Shown piece by piece: positions 42,041 through 50,925 of a DNA stretch of 64,000 bases (within the stretch, counting starts at the first letter, position 1; every line of letters starts with the position of its first letter). The stretch comes from Acidovorax_G lacteus (GTDB lineage: Bacteria > Pseudomonadota > Gammaproteobacteria > Burkholderiales > Burkholderiaceae_C), in the NCBI RefSeq assembly GCF_039540375.1, contig NZ_BAABEX010000009.1, forward strand, positions 56,637 to 120,636, given 5' to 3'. The notes beneath the pieces are model-generated. The model worked only from the letters and a program-made list of their open reading frames with translations. It was not told the origin of the DNA and ran no database searches. The position numbers and the translations under genes were made by a program.

Positions 42041-42868
42041 ATGGCCATCGAACTCTACCGGGACAAGAACCACGCCTGCCTGATGTTCACCGACCTCATT
42101 GAGGAGGACGGCCAGGCGGTGCAGGCCAACCAGTTCCTGATCGTGGACGACGACACGGGCGCCATCATCGACCCGGGCGGCAATCTGGCGTTCAACGAGC
42201 TGTTCATGGGCATGACCAAGCACTTCCCGCCACACAAGCTCTCGTACCTGATCGCTTCGCACGCCGATCCAGACATCATCGCTTCGCTCGACCGCTGGAT
42301 GACCAGCACCAAGGCCTCGCTCGTGATCTCGCGCGTGTGGGAGCGCTTTGCGCCGCACTTCACCAAGGTGGGCAAGACAGAAAACCGTGTGATCGGGGTG
42401 CCCGACAGTGGCGGACACCTGCCCCTGGGTCGGCACGAGCTGGTGCTGCTGCCCGCGCACTTCATGCACTCGGAAGGCAATTTCCATTTCTACGACCCGG
42501 TCAGCCGCATCCTGTTCACCGGGGACCTGGGGGTGTCGCTGATGTCGGGCACCGAAGCGCAGAAGCCCATCACGGACCTCAAGCCCCATATTCCGCGTAT
42601 GGAAGGGTTTCACCGCCGCTACATGGTGTCGAACAAGATCCTGCGGCTGTGGGTGCGCATGGCGCGCCAGCTCGACATTGCGATGCTGGTGCCGCAGCAT
42701 GGTGCGCCGATTCTGGGCAAGCCGGCCATCCAGGACTTCTTCGACTGGATCGAAAGCCTGATGTGCGGCATCGACCTGTTCGACGACCGCGCCTACCAGC
42801 TTCCCACCGCCTACATCGACCCCGTCACACGGCAGATGCGGCCCGCGCTGCGGGCTGTGGGGGCCTGA
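42041..42868 (+). CDS. ODP-type diiron/metallo-beta-lactamase-fold protein
   Basis: A 275-residue protein resembling the N-terminal diiron module of flavodiiron proteins, without the flavodoxin domain. Candidate metal ligands are SHADPD (cf. HxExDH), the His in HFMHSEGNFHFY, the Asp in LFTGDLG and the His in VPQHGAPI. Stand-alone ODP proteins are thought to bind O2 or NO or act in signalling. The start MAIELYRDKNHACLMF is immediately recognisable. The function is inferred, and no redox partner is adjacent. Confidence 0.85.
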   Translation: MAIELYRDKNHACLMFTDLIEEDGQAVQANQFLIVDDDTGAIIDPGGNLAFNELFMGMTKHFPPHKLSYLIASHADPDIIASLDRWMTSTKASLVISRVWERFAPHFTKVGKTENRVIGVPDSGGHLPLGRHELVLLPAHFMHSEGNFHFYDPVSRILFTGDLGVSLMSGTEAQKPITDLKPHIPRMEGFHRRYMVSNKILRLWVRMARQLDIAMLVPQHGAPILGKPAIQDFFDWIESLMCGIDLFDDRAYQLPTAYIDPVTRQMRPALRAVGA

Positions 42869-42899
42869 ACTGGTCCCGAAAACACGCGTCAAATTGCTT

Positions 42900-42939
42900 G
42901 CTCGTGCTTAAGAACCAAGCACGAGCCGCTATCAATAGC
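42900..42939. repeat. Bipartite intergenic hairpin repeat downstream of msrQ
   Basis: GCTCGTGCTT (42900-42909) pairs with AAGCACGAGC (42917-42926). GCTAT (42928-42932) pairs with ATAGC (42935-42939). It lies between the convergent ODP gene and msrQ, where it could also stop transcription. Confidence 0.8.
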
Positions 42940-42952
42940 ATAGCAAACAGCC

Positions 42953-43606
42953 CTAAGCGACCATCCTGGGAGGCCGCAGGCGCTGCCACAGCCGCCAGCC
43001 CAGCAGCCCGCCCAGCACAGCGGCGTACACCGCCACCTCGCCCACCAGGTTTTTGCCTGCGCGCATCCACAAGAAATGCAGCACGGCCAGCACCGCCACG
43101 GCATATACGCTGCGGTGCAGCGCCTGCCAGCGCCGCCCCCCCAGGGCGCGGGCTACGCGCCGCGGCGACGTGACCGCCAGCGCCGCCAGCAGCAGCCAGG
43201 CCAGCATGCCCACCAGAATGAACGGGCGCTTGGCCACGTCGAGCAGCAACTCGCCCAGGTCCAGCCCCATGTCGAAGGTGGCGTAGCAGGCCAGATGCAG
43301 GCTGGCATAAAAGAACACGAACAGGCCCAGCAGCCGCCGGTACTGCGCCAGCTGCGGTGTGCGCGTCAGCACCCGCAGCGGCGTGACCGCCAGCGCCACA
43401 CACAACGCGCGCAGGGCCCAGTCGCCAGTGTCGCGGATCAGCGCCTCCGCCGGGTTCGGGCCCAGGCGGTCGAGCACAGCGGCGGCCACCAGCCACGCCG
43501 CCGGGGCCAGCCACACCAGCCAGACCAAGGGCTTGGCGGCCGGGTGCAGCAACGCCTGCCGCCAGCCCGCGTGGGCCGCACGCTGCGGGGCCTGGGGCCG
43601 GGCCAT
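42953..43606 (-). CDS. msrQ: Heme-binding membrane subunit MsrQ
   Basis: A 217-residue ferric-reductase-like membrane protein with about six TM helices. Conserved heme-ligand histidines appear in LFVFFYASLHLACYA and ALHRSVYAVAVLAVLHFLWM. It passes quinone-derived electrons to MsrP. It starts 1 bp after the msrP stop, so the two form an operon. Confidence 0.94.
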   Translation of the reverse strand: MARPQAPQRAAHAGWRQALLHPAAKPLVWLVWLAPAAWLVAAAVLDRLGPNPAEALIRDTGDWALRALCVALAVTPLRVLTRTPQLAQYRRLLGLFVFFYASLHLACYATFDMGLDLGELLLDVAKRPFILVGMLAWLLLAALAVTSPRRVARALGGRRWQALHRSVYAVAVLAVLHFLWMRAGKNLVGEVAVYAAVLGGLLGWRLWQRLRPPRMVA

Positions 43607-43607
43607 G

Positions 43608-44603
43608 TCAGAAGAACTTCTTCAGGTCCATGCCCGCATACAGCGACGCCACCTGCGGCTCGTAGCCGTTGAACATCAGCGTCTTGCGCTTCTTGGCAAA
43701 CAGCCCGTCTTCGCCGATGCGGCGCTCGTTGGCCTGGCTCCAGCGGGGGTGGTCCACCGTCGGATTGACGTTGGAATAGAAGCCGTACTCTTGCGGCGCG
43801 GCCTTGACCCAGGCCGTGGCCGGTTCGCGCTCCGTCAGACGGATGCGCACGATGCTCTTGGCACTCTTGAAGCCGTACTTCCAGGGCACCACCAGGCGCA
43901 CCGGCGCGCCGTTCTGGTTGGGCATGACTTCGCCGTACATGCCATAGGCCAGCATCGTCAGCGGGTGCATGGCCTCGTCGAGTCGCAGGCCTTCGGTGTA
44001 GGGCCAGTCGATCACGCGCGAGCCCAGGTAGGGCATCATGGTCTTGTCGGCCAGCGTCACAAACTCAACATACCGCGCACTGCCAAGAGGCTCCACGCGC
44101 TTGAGCAACTCGGACAGCGAGTAGCCGATCCACGGAATCACCATCGACCAGCCCTCCACGCAGCGCAGGCGGTAAATGCGCTCTTCCTGCGCGCTGAGCT
44201 TGAGCAGGTCTTCGATGCCGTACTTGCCGGGCTTCTTCACCAGGCCCTCGACCTCCACCGTCCAGGGCTGGGTCTTGAGCGTGTGGGCATTGCGCGCCGG
44301 ATCGGCCTTGTCAGTGCCAAATTCATAGAAGTTGTTGTAGGTGGTCGCGTCCTGATAGCCGGTGAGCTTTTCCACCGTTTGCGCACCCGCCAGGGTTGAC
44401 GGAGTGGCCGCAAGCGCCGCCAGCTTGCCCGGGCGCGCGGTGGCGGCCAGCGCATCGCGCGCGGCCCAGGAGGCCATGGCCGCGCCGGCAGCACCGCCCG
44501 CCATGAGGCGCAGCATCTGGCGCCGCTGTTCGTACACCGCGCGCGGTGTGATCTCGGAAGGGACGGGGTGTTGGAAGCCCGTATCGCGCTTGGGAATGAG
44601 CAT
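43608..44603 (-). CDS. msrP: Periplasmic methionine-sulfoxide reductase MsrP (YedY)
   Basis: A 331-residue molybdopterin enzyme that repairs oxidised methionine in periplasmic proteins. The N-terminus has a twin-arginine signal ([11 protein letters not shown], around residues 27-37). The molybdenum-ligand Cys148 lies in [15 protein letters not shown], with [22 protein letters not shown] downstream. The ATG at 44603 is chosen over a TTG five codons earlier. It is first in msrPQ. A 7-bp inverted repeat lies about 55 bp upstream. Confidence 0.95.
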   Translation of the reverse strand: MLIPKRDTGFQHPVPSEITPRAVYEQRRQMLRLMAGGAAGAAMASWAARDALAATARPGKLAALAATPSTLAGAQTVEKLTGYQDATTYNNFYEFGTDKADPARNAHTLKTQPWTVEVEGLVKKPGKYGIEDLLKLSAQEERIYRLRCVEGWSMVIPWIGYSLSELLKRVEPLGSARYVEFVTLADKTMMPYLGSRVIDWPYTEGLRLDEAMHPLTMLAYGMYGEVMPNQNGAPVRLVVPWKYGFKSAKSIVRIRLTEREPATAWVKAAPQEYGFYSNVNPTVDHPRWSQANERRIGEDGLFAKKRKTLMFNGYEPQVASLYAGMDLKKFF

Positions 44604-44658
44604 GGGTGTCTCCGGCAAAGGTCGCAGAGGATGCGGATGCGATCCCCGTGACGCTTAA

Positions 44659-44675
44659 TTCGTTCCGTGAACGAA
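44659..44675. promoter_or_regulatory. Inverted repeat upstream of msrP, candidate operator
   Basis: TTCGTTC-CGT-GAACGAA is a perfect 7-bp dyad between the msrP start (44603) and a hairpin near 44710. It is placed where a regulator of msrPQ would bind. No cognate regulator is encoded nearby. Confidence 0.4.
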
Positions 44676-44806
44676 CAGGTTACACCCGGTGCGATATTTT
44701 TGCCGTCGGGCTGGCGCAAGCCCGAGCAAGCCTTGCCAGAACCGCGCCCGCCACAGGCCGCGTGGCACGGCTACGGCGGGCGCCCGAAGCACCCGCCAGC
44801 GCGTCA

Positions 44807-46141
44807 TCAGAGCGAGCCGTAGCTGTGCAGGCCGCTCAGGAACATGTTCACGCCCAGGAAGGCGAAGGTGGTAACCGCCAGGCCCACCAGCGCCCACCAG
44901 GCCGAAATCGCGCCGCGCAGCCCCTTCATCAGGCGCATGTGCAGCCAGGCTGCGTAGTTCAACCACACAATCAGCGCCCAGGTTTCCTTCGGGTCCCAGC
45001 TCCAGTAGCCGCCCCAGGCCTCAGCCGCCCAAAGCGCGCCCAGCACCGTGGCGATGGTGAAGAATGCAAAACCCACGGCGATGGACTTGTACATCACGTC
45101 GTCGAGGATCTCGAACGAGGGCAGACGCGCGGCAATGCGCTTGCGGCCCAGCAGGATGCCCGCCACGATGAGTGCGGACACGCCGAAATAGACCATCCAG
45201 TAGTCGCTGCGCGCCTCGCCTGCGCCCTGGCGGAACACGATGGGCTCGAAGCACAGCACCACGCCCAGCAGCCACAGCGGCGCAAGCTTGTACCAGCGCG
45301 TTTCACTGGCCTGCAACTTGATCAGGTAGGCAAAGGCCACCATGGCAGCGAGCGCGAACGTGCCGTAGCCAATGAAATTGGCGGGCACATGCAGCTTCAT
45401 CCACCAGCTCTTGAGGGCGGGCACCAGCGGCTGGATCTCGTGGGCTTCGCGCACCACGGTGTACCAGAGCAGAAAGCCCACGGCCGCGCTCACCACCAGC
45501 ATCACGAAGCCGCCGAGTGCGCGCGTGGCGTATTGCTCTTCGTAGTACAGGTAGAACAGCGCCGTCATCCAGCAGAACAGCACGAACACTTCGTACAGGT
45601 TGCTCACCGGAATGTGGCCGATGTCCGGGCCGATCAGGTAGCTTTCGTACCAGCGCACCATGGTGCCAATCAGCGCCATGGCGGTGGCCACCCACGCGAT
45701 GCGTGCGCCCAGAGAACCCATGGTCTGGCCCTCGCCGCGCGAGAAGATGCCGATCCAGTAGAACACGGTGCTCATGAAGAACAGCATGCTCATCCACAGG
45801 ATGGCCGACTGGCTGGACAGGAAGTATTTGAGCAGGAATACGCTGTCGGCACGCGCCAGCTGGCCTGCGCCGTCCTGCTGGTACAGGCCGATGGCGCCCA
45901 GCGAGCACACAGCCACCACGGCCATCAGCATGCGCAGCGGCCGCCAGAACCAGCCCAGCCAGATGAGGGTGGGGACGGTACCGACAAGGATGGACTTCTC
46001 GTACACGTCCATGTGCATGCCGTAGCGCTGCAGCGCAAAGCCGCCGCCCAGCAGCAAGGCCAGGGCAAACAGCCAGTCGGTGGCATTGCGGCGCGCGAAA
46101 TAGCCCTCGTTGAGGGAAAGAGTCTGGGTGGCGGTGTTCAT
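44807..46141 (-). CDS. ccsB: Cytochrome c biogenesis protein CcsB/ResC
   Basis: A 444-residue heme-handling membrane protein of System II cytochrome c maturation. It has multiple TM helices, the WWD heme-binding domain (AAEAWGGYWSWDPKETWALIVWL) and flanking conserved His residues (KLHVPANFIGY and AWLHMRLM). It exports heme and ligates it to apocytochrome with ResB. It overlaps resB by 4 nt. The cytochrome c4 gene upstream is a likely client. Confidence 0.95.
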   Translation of the reverse strand: MNTATQTLSLNEGYFARRNATDWLFALALLLGGGFALQRYGMHMDVYEKSILVGTVPTLIWLGWFWRPLRMLMAVVAVCSLGAIGLYQQDGAGQLARADSVFLLKYFLSSQSAILWMSMLFFMSTVFYWIGIFSRGEGQTMGSLGARIAWVATAMALIGTMVRWYESYLIGPDIGHIPVSNLYEVFVLFCWMTALFYLYYEEQYATRALGGFVMLVVSAAVGFLLWYTVVREAHEIQPLVPALKSWWMKLHVPANFIGYGTFALAAMVAFAYLIKLQASETRWYKLAPLWLLGVVLCFEPIVFRQGAGEARSDYWMVYFGVSALIVAGILLGRKRIAARLPSFEILDDVMYKSIAVGFAFFTIATVLGALWAAEAWGGYWSWDPKETWALIVWLNYAAWLHMRLMKGLRGAISAWWALVGLAVTTFAFLGVNMFLSGLHSYGSL

Positions 46142-48282
46142 GCGTTGCTGCCTCGTTGGGGGGTGGCCCCGATCAGTTTGTCCGCAAGCCGCACAAACTC
46201 CTGGTCGCCGTCCAGGGTCTTGCGGTTGGTGGAAAGGGCCATGGTGGCGTGCGCCTGCGCACCCTGGGGGGTCAACCACACCCAGACGCGGCGTTCACGC
46301 ACATAGAGCATGGCAAAAATGCCGACGATCAGCAAGAAACACCCCAGATAGACGACGTTCTTTCCGGGCGCACGGGCCACCTGGAACACGCTGGCCTGCA
46401 CCTGGGTGAAGTCGCGCAACTCAAACGCCACGGGCGCGGGATAGGCCTGCACATCGCTGAGCGAGAGCACGGCCTGGGTCATGAACGCGCGCGTCTGGTC
46501 GGTCTGCTCAAGCGGCGCCAGGCCGGCCCGCTCGCGCGTGAGCTGCACCAGTTCGAACAGCGAACCGTTGAGGATGCGCACCAGCACCTCGCCAGCACGC
46601 GAGCGCTCTTCGGCCGGCACATTCGCCTCCATGAAGTCGGAAATTGCCTGCAAGCCGCCCGGCGCGCCCTGGCCGTCGCCCGACCCCACGGCAAACAGCG
46701 TGAGCGCACGCAGCGCCGACTGGAACAGCGGCTCCGACAGGTCGGGCCGGTCGGCTTCGATGGCCTGGCGCACATAGCGGCGCACGGCCTGCTCGCGCGC
46801 TGCCGGGTCCGACAAGGCCGCGCGCAGGCGCAGGAAGCCCTCTTTGCTGGCCTGTTCGTCAGCCGGAATGCGCAGGTAGCGGAAGGGCTCGGAGGGTGTC
46901 TCACGCACGCCCAGCAAGAACACGGGCACGCCATCGCCCATGTCCACCGGCAGCATGTAGTTGTGGTACTCGCGGGCCTGGCCAGCGGGGTCGCGCAGCT
47001 TGTAGGTCACGCTCGGGCCCACGTTGCGCAGCTCCTTCTTGGTCACGGTTTTGTTGGCGGCACCCAGGCGGGCCTCCACCGAGCTGCGCAGATCGACCGA
47101 GCGCACGTCTGTGGCCGACGGCCCGCGCACGTCAGCAAAGTTTTCAACGTTGATGGTGCGCAGGCCGGTGAATTCGAGCGTGAGCGTCTCGTCGCCCAGC
47201 CCGTTGGTGAGCTGCGTAGAGCCACCGACGGTGCCCTCGACTTCAAAGCCCTTGCCACCGGTTTTCATGGGCACCGCCCGCAGCTTGAGCAGAGAGCCGC
47301 CGTCGTCAAAGCTCGACTGGTAGATCTCGATGCCGCGGTGGCTGGCCGGGTGGTTCACCTCCACGCGCGCGGGAATCTTCTCGCCGGTGTGGCGGTCGTG
47401 GATGATGATTTCACTGGCAAACAGCTTGGGCATGCCCGTGGAGTAGTGCTCCACGATGAACTTCTTGAGCTCGATGGAAAACGGCAGCTCCTGCAGCAAG
47501 ATGCCGTCCGACTGGTTGAGGATGGCCGTGCCCGACTGCGTGCCTTCGGCCACCAGCAGGTTGCCGCGGAAGGTCGGATTGCGGTCCGACAGGCGGTGCT
47601 GCGCCGGCACGTCGGCGATCAGACCGCCGCCGTTGTAGGTCTCTTTGCCACCAAACCACATCTGGGCGCGCACGATCAGGTCGCCGTCGAGCAGCCCGCC
47701 CACGCACACCAGCACGATGGCGCTGTGCGCAGCGATGTAACCGAGTTTGTTGGCCGCACCGGCCTTGGCCGCCACCATCCAGCCTGTGCCCGGGCCCGCC
47801 GCGGTATCGCGCTGCTGCAGGCGCACCTTCCATCCGCCCGACGCCAGCAAACCGCCAATGCGCCGTGCCGCGACCTCGGGCGTTTCGCCCAGATCGGACT
47901 CGGCCTTGTGGTGAAAGGCCTTGAGGCTCTGCTCGCGGATGTTTTCCTTGTAAACGCGCAGGTCGGCCAGGATCTTGGGCGTGTTGCGCGCAATGCACAG
48001 GGAGGTGCTGATCACCAGGAACGCGAGGATCAGCAGGAACCACCAGGCGCTGTACACGGCATTGAGTTGCAGTGCACCAAACAGCTCGGCCCAGAACGGC
48101 CCGAACTGGTTGACGTAGTTGACCGCGGGTTCGTGCTGCTTGAGCACGGTGCCAATCACCGAAGCGATGCAGATCACCGTGAGCAGCGAGATCGCGAAGC
48201 GCATCGAGGACAGCAGCTCGATCCCAGAGCGCAGGGCCTGGGAGCCGGACTGGATGCGAACGCCTTGGGTGGAGTCAGACAT
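46138..48282 (-). CDS. resB: Cytochrome c biogenesis protein ResB (Ccs1)
   Basis: A 714-residue System II component with N-terminal TM helices (SMRFAISLLTVICIASVIGTVLKQ is the family signature), a large periplasmic domain and a C-terminal TM (VVYLGCFLLIVGIFAMLYV) followed by RERRVWVW. The ATG at 48282 (MSDSTQGVR) is preferred. An in-frame ATG at 48330 lies in the terminator hairpin upstream. The two proteins form the heme-ligation complex. Confidence 0.95.
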   Translation of the reverse strand: MSDSTQGVRIQSGSQALRSGIELLSSMRFAISLLTVICIASVIGTVLKQHEPAVNYVNQFGPFWAELFGALQLNAVYSAWWFLLILAFLVISTSLCIARNTPKILADLRVYKENIREQSLKAFHHKAESDLGETPEVAARRIGGLLASGGWKVRLQQRDTAAGPGTGWMVAAKAGAANKLGYIAAHSAIVLVCVGGLLDGDLIVRAQMWFGGKETYNGGGLIADVPAQHRLSDRNPTFRGNLLVAEGTQSGTAILNQSDGILLQELPFSIELKKFIVEHYSTGMPKLFASEIIIHDRHTGEKIPARVEVNHPASHRGIEIYQSSFDDGGSLLKLRAVPMKTGGKGFEVEGTVGGSTQLTNGLGDETLTLEFTGLRTINVENFADVRGPSATDVRSVDLRSSVEARLGAANKTVTKKELRNVGPSVTYKLRDPAGQAREYHNYMLPVDMGDGVPVFLLGVRETPSEPFRYLRIPADEQASKEGFLRLRAALSDPAAREQAVRRYVRQAIEADRPDLSEPLFQSALRALTLFAVGSGDGQGAPGGLQAISDFMEANVPAEERSRAGEVLVRILNGSLFELVQLTRERAGLAPLEQTDQTRAFMTQAVLSLSDVQAYPAPVAFELRDFTQVQASVFQVARAPGKNVVYLGCFLLIVGIFAMLYVRERRVWVWLTPQGAQAHATMALSTNRKTLDGDQEFVRLADKLIGATPQRGSNA

Positions 48283-48310
48283 GACAGAAACAAAAGGCTC
48301 AAAAGCGAGC

Positions 48311-48349
48311 AAGAAAAAGGGCGGGACCATCGTTTCGATGGACCCGCCC
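48311..48349 (-). terminator. Intrinsic terminator after cytochrome c4
   Basis: On the minus strand GGGCGGG, one mismatch, CCATCG, a 3-nt loop and the complementary arms form a 13-bp stem with one A-A (T-T) mismatch, followed by TTTTT. It separates the cytochrome c4 gene from resB. The downstream resB-ccsB pair therefore needs read-through or its own promoter. Confidence 0.85.
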
Positions 48350-48419
48350 GTTAGGAATGATTATTGGCGGTTGGTTCCGTGCGGAGTGCCTCCCGGGCCT
48401 CCGTCGCGGCAAGGGCCGA

Positions 48420-49049
48420 TCAGCGCAGGCCGGCGATGTAGTCGGAAACGGCCTTGATTTCGCGGTCGTTCAGCTTGGCCGCCACTTGCGTCATCTGCAG
48501 GTTGTTGCCGCGGCTGCCGTCGCGGAACATCTTGAGCTGGGCTTCGGTGTAATCGGCGTGCTGGCCTCCCAGGCGCGGGTACTGTGCCGGAATGCCGGCG
48601 CCGTTGGGGCTGTGGCAGCCCGCGCAGGCGGCAATCTGGCGGTCTGCGATGCCGCCGCGGTAGATGCGCTCACCCAGCGACACCAGGGCCTTGTCCTTGG
48701 CGAAGCCCGGCTTGATCTGCTTGGAGGCCAGCCAGTACGAGATGTTGCGCATGTCGGCGTCCGACAGACCGGCAGCAAAGCCCTTCATGACCGCGTTGTT
48801 GCGCTTGCCGGACTTGAATTCCTGCAGCTGCTTGACCAGGTACTCGGGGTGCTGGGCCGCGAGCTTGGGGTTGGCCACGATGGACGAATTGCCATCGGCG
48901 CCATGGCAGGCCGCACACATGGCGGTGTAGGCTGCCTCGCCCTTGGCCAGGTCGGGCTTGGCCACGGTGGGCGCCGCACCTGCGGAGAAAGCCGGGAAAG
49001 CGGGCGCTGCCAGCGCGGCAGCCATCAGCAGAGGGGCGAGCAACTTCAT
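48420..49049 (-). CDS. Di-heme cytochrome c4
   Basis: A 209-residue periplasmic cytochrome. The signal peptide is about 1-25, followed by two tandem class I cytochrome c domains with heme motifs CAACH (45-49) and CAGCH (142-146). Methionine axial ligands are likely in AVMKGFAAGLSD and NLQMTQVAAKL. Cytochrome c4 carries electrons to terminal oxidases. It lies upstream of the heme-ligation genes that mature it. Confidence 0.95.
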   Translation of the reverse strand: MKLLAPLLMAAALAAPAFPAFSAGAAPTVAKPDLAKGEAAYTAMCAACHGADGNSSIVANPKLAAQHPEYLVKQLQEFKSGKRNNAVMKGFAAGLSDADMRNISYWLASKQIKPGFAKDKALVSLGERIYRGGIADRQIAACAGCHSPNGAGIPAQYPRLGGQHADYTEAQLKMFRDGSRGNNLQMTQVAAKLNDREIKAVSDYIAGLR

Positions 49050-49088
49050 ATCGTGGGTCAGGTTGAGGTGCGCAAAACCTCGCGATTC

Positions 49089-49094
49089 TACAAT
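49089..49094 (+). promoter_or_regulatory. -10 element upstream of engB
   Basis: TACAAT lies in the 71-bp divergent gap, about 26 nt before the EngB ATG. No well-spaced -35 is visible. Confidence 0.35.
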
Positions 49095-49120
49095 GACGCT
49101 CCCTCTGCACCCAATTCCCC

Positions 49121-49882
49121 ATGACGACTTCCCCCAGCACGGCCGCGGCCGGCGCGCTTCCCTCTGTGCCGGACGGCCGCACGGCCCTCGGCTGGATGCA
49201 CACGGCGCGCTTTCTGACCACCGCGGCCCAGCTGCACCACCTGCCGCCCATCACGGTGCCGGAGATTGCGTTCGTGGGCCGCTCCAATGCGGGCAAATCC
49301 ACCTGCATCAACACGCTTACCCAGCAAAAGCAGCTGGCCTTTGCCTCCAAAAAGCCCGGGCGTACCCAGCACATCAACCTGTTCTCGCTGGGCAAGCAGG
49401 GCGTGACCGACGCGGTGCTGGCCGACCTGCCGGGCTACGGCTACGCGGCCGTGTCGCGCACCGACAAGCAGCGCTGGCAGCAGGTGATGGTGAATTACCT
49501 CGTCAGCCGCGAAAGCCTGACGGGCATCGTGCTGCTGTGCGACCCGCGCCTGGGCCTGACCGAGCTGGACGAAGCCCTGCTCGAAGTCATCCGCCCCCGC
49601 GTGGAGCAGGGGCTCAAATTCCTGGTGCTGCTCACCAAGGCCGACAAACTCACGCGCTCGGAGCAGGCCAAGGTGCTGTCGATTACGCGACTGCAGGCCG
49701 GCGGGGGCGAGGTGAAGATGTTCTCGGCCCTGAAGAAACAGGGCGTGGAAGACGTGGCGCAGCTGCTGTGGCAGTGGTCGCATCCGGTGCAGCCGCCTGC
49801 GGCCGAGCCTGCGGGCAGCGAATCACCGGATGCGCCCGCGGCCCCGGCGGCCGAAGCGCCGCCCCCCGAAGCCCGCGGCTGA
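49121..49882 (+). CDS. engB: Ribosome-biogenesis GTPase EngB (YihA/YsxC)
   Basis: A 253-residue TRAFAC-class GTPase: G1 GRSNAGKST (about 53-61), G2 GRTQHINLF, G3 DLPGYGYA, G4 LTKADKL and G5 MFSALKK. EngB is needed for 50S assembly and is usually essential. The Pro/Ala/Glu-rich tail after about residue 218 is disordered and not part of the usual fold. It is divergent from cytochrome c4, a conserved pairing in proteobacteria. Confidence 0.95.
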   Translation: MTTSPSTAAAGALPSVPDGRTALGWMHTARFLTTAAQLHHLPPITVPEIAFVGRSNAGKSTCINTLTQQKQLAFASKKPGRTQHINLFSLGKQGVTDAVLADLPGYGYAAVSRTDKQRWQQVMVNYLVSRESLTGIVLLCDPRLGLTELDEALLEVIRPRVEQGLKFLVLLTKADKLTRSEQAKVLSITRLQAGGGEVKMFSALKKQGVEDVAQLLWQWSHPVQPPAAEPAGSESPDAPAAPAAEAPPPEARG

Positions 49883-49924
49883 CCGGCGCACCCCGCGCAC
49901 CGGGCCGCACCCTGGAGTGCCCCC

Positions 49925-50833
49925 GTGACCATCGAAGAGCGCGTTGTCTCCCTGCCCCACGGCATCGACCTGGCCTGCCGCACCGCGGGCCTGCCCGGTC
50001 GGCCGGTGATGCTGTTCCTGCACGGCTTCCCGGAAGGCGCGTTCATCTGGGACGAGTTGCTGCTGCACTTTGCGCGCCCTGAACACGGCGGCTACCACTG
50101 CGTGGCCCCCTACCTGCGGGGTTTTGGTCCCTCGTCCAAGCCCGCGGCGGTGGAGGCCTACCGCGCCAAGCACCTGGTGCAAGACCTGGCCGCGCTGGCC
50201 GATGCGCTCAGCCCCCAGCAGCCGCTGGCCTGCCTGGTGGCGCACGACTGGGGCGGCGCCGTGGCCTGGAACTTCGCCAACCAGCAGCCCGCACGCATGG
50301 CGCGCCTGGCCATCGTCAACTCGCCGCATCCGGGCACGTTTTTGCGCGAGCTGCAGTCCGACCCGGCCCAGCAGGCGGCCAGCCAGTACATGCATTTTCT
50401 TTGCCGCCCCGACGCCGAAGCCCTCCTGGCCGAGGACGACTTCCGGCGGCTGTTCGGCTTTTTCGACAACCCGGCGGGCGAGCCTCCGGCCTGGCTGACC
50501 CCGGCGGTGCGCGCGCAGTACCGCGCCGTGTGGCAGCAGGGCCTGACCGGCCCCTGCCACTACTACCGCGCCAGCCCGCTGCGCCCGCCGCGCGACGGCG
50601 ACCCGGCCGCCCAGGCCGTGAGCCTGCCGGACAGCATGCTCACCGTGCAGGTGCCGACGCTGGTGGTCTGGGGCATGGACGACCCGGCGCTTCGGCCCGG
50701 ACTGCTGCAAGGCCTGGACAACTGGATCCCGCAGTTGCAGGTGCGCCCGGTGCCCGGCGCCTCGCACTGGATCGTGCACGAAGAGCCCGAGCGCATTGCG
50801 TACGAGATCGGCCGCTTTCTCCAGGGCCAATGA
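49925..50833 (+). CDS. Alpha/beta hydrolase, epoxide-hydrolase/haloalkane-dehalogenase type
   Basis: A 302-residue alpha/beta hydrolase. It has the oxyanion motif FLHGFPEGAFIWDELL, a nucleophilic Asp108 in VAHDWGGAVAW (Asp rather than Ser, pointing to the epoxide hydrolase/dehalogenase group), an acid in VWGMDDPAL and the catalytic His in GASHWIVHEEPERI. The cap domain (about 135-235) contains FFDNPAG. The substrate is unknown. It follows engB by 42 bp and may be co-transcribed. Confidence 0.87.
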   Translation: MTIEERVVSLPHGIDLACRTAGLPGRPVMLFLHGFPEGAFIWDELLLHFARPEHGGYHCVAPYLRGFGPSSKPAAVEAYRAKHLVQDLAALADALSPQQPLACLVAHDWGGAVAWNFANQQPARMARLAIVNSPHPGTFLRELQSDPAQQAASQYMHFLCRPDAEALLAEDDFRRLFGFFDNPAGEPPAWLTPAVRAQYRAVWQQGLTGPCHYYRASPLRPPRDGDPAAQAVSLPDSMLTVQVPTLVVWGMDDPALRPGLLQGLDNWIPQLQVRPVPGASHWIVHEEPERIAYEIGRFLQGQ

Positions 50834-50834
50834 C

Positions 50835-50880
50835 GCTATTAATTTAATAGCTGCTCGTGCTTGATTTTCAAGCACGAGCA
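50835..50880. repeat. Bipartite intergenic hairpin repeat (best-formed copy)
   Basis: GCTATTAATTTAATAGC (50835-50851) is a 7-bp palindrome with a 3-nt loop. TGCTCGTGCTTGA (50852-50864) and TCAAGCACGAGCA (50868-50880) form a perfect 13-bp stem. It sits between the convergent hydrolase and acyltransferase genes. Confidence 0.85.
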
Positions 50881-50925
50881 GTCAATTTGGCTTGAAACGC
50901 CCCGGCGCCGCACGCAGGCGCAGCC

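Noticed and set aside
44655..44966. 103-codon minus-strand frame overlapping the ccsB 3' end
   Set aside because: Out of frame with the well-supported ccsB and without protein-like features.
46156..48354. 732-codon open frame on the plus strand opposite resB
   Set aside because: Antisense shadow of resB; no domain, no ribosome-binding site, composition typical of antisense frames in high-GC DNA.
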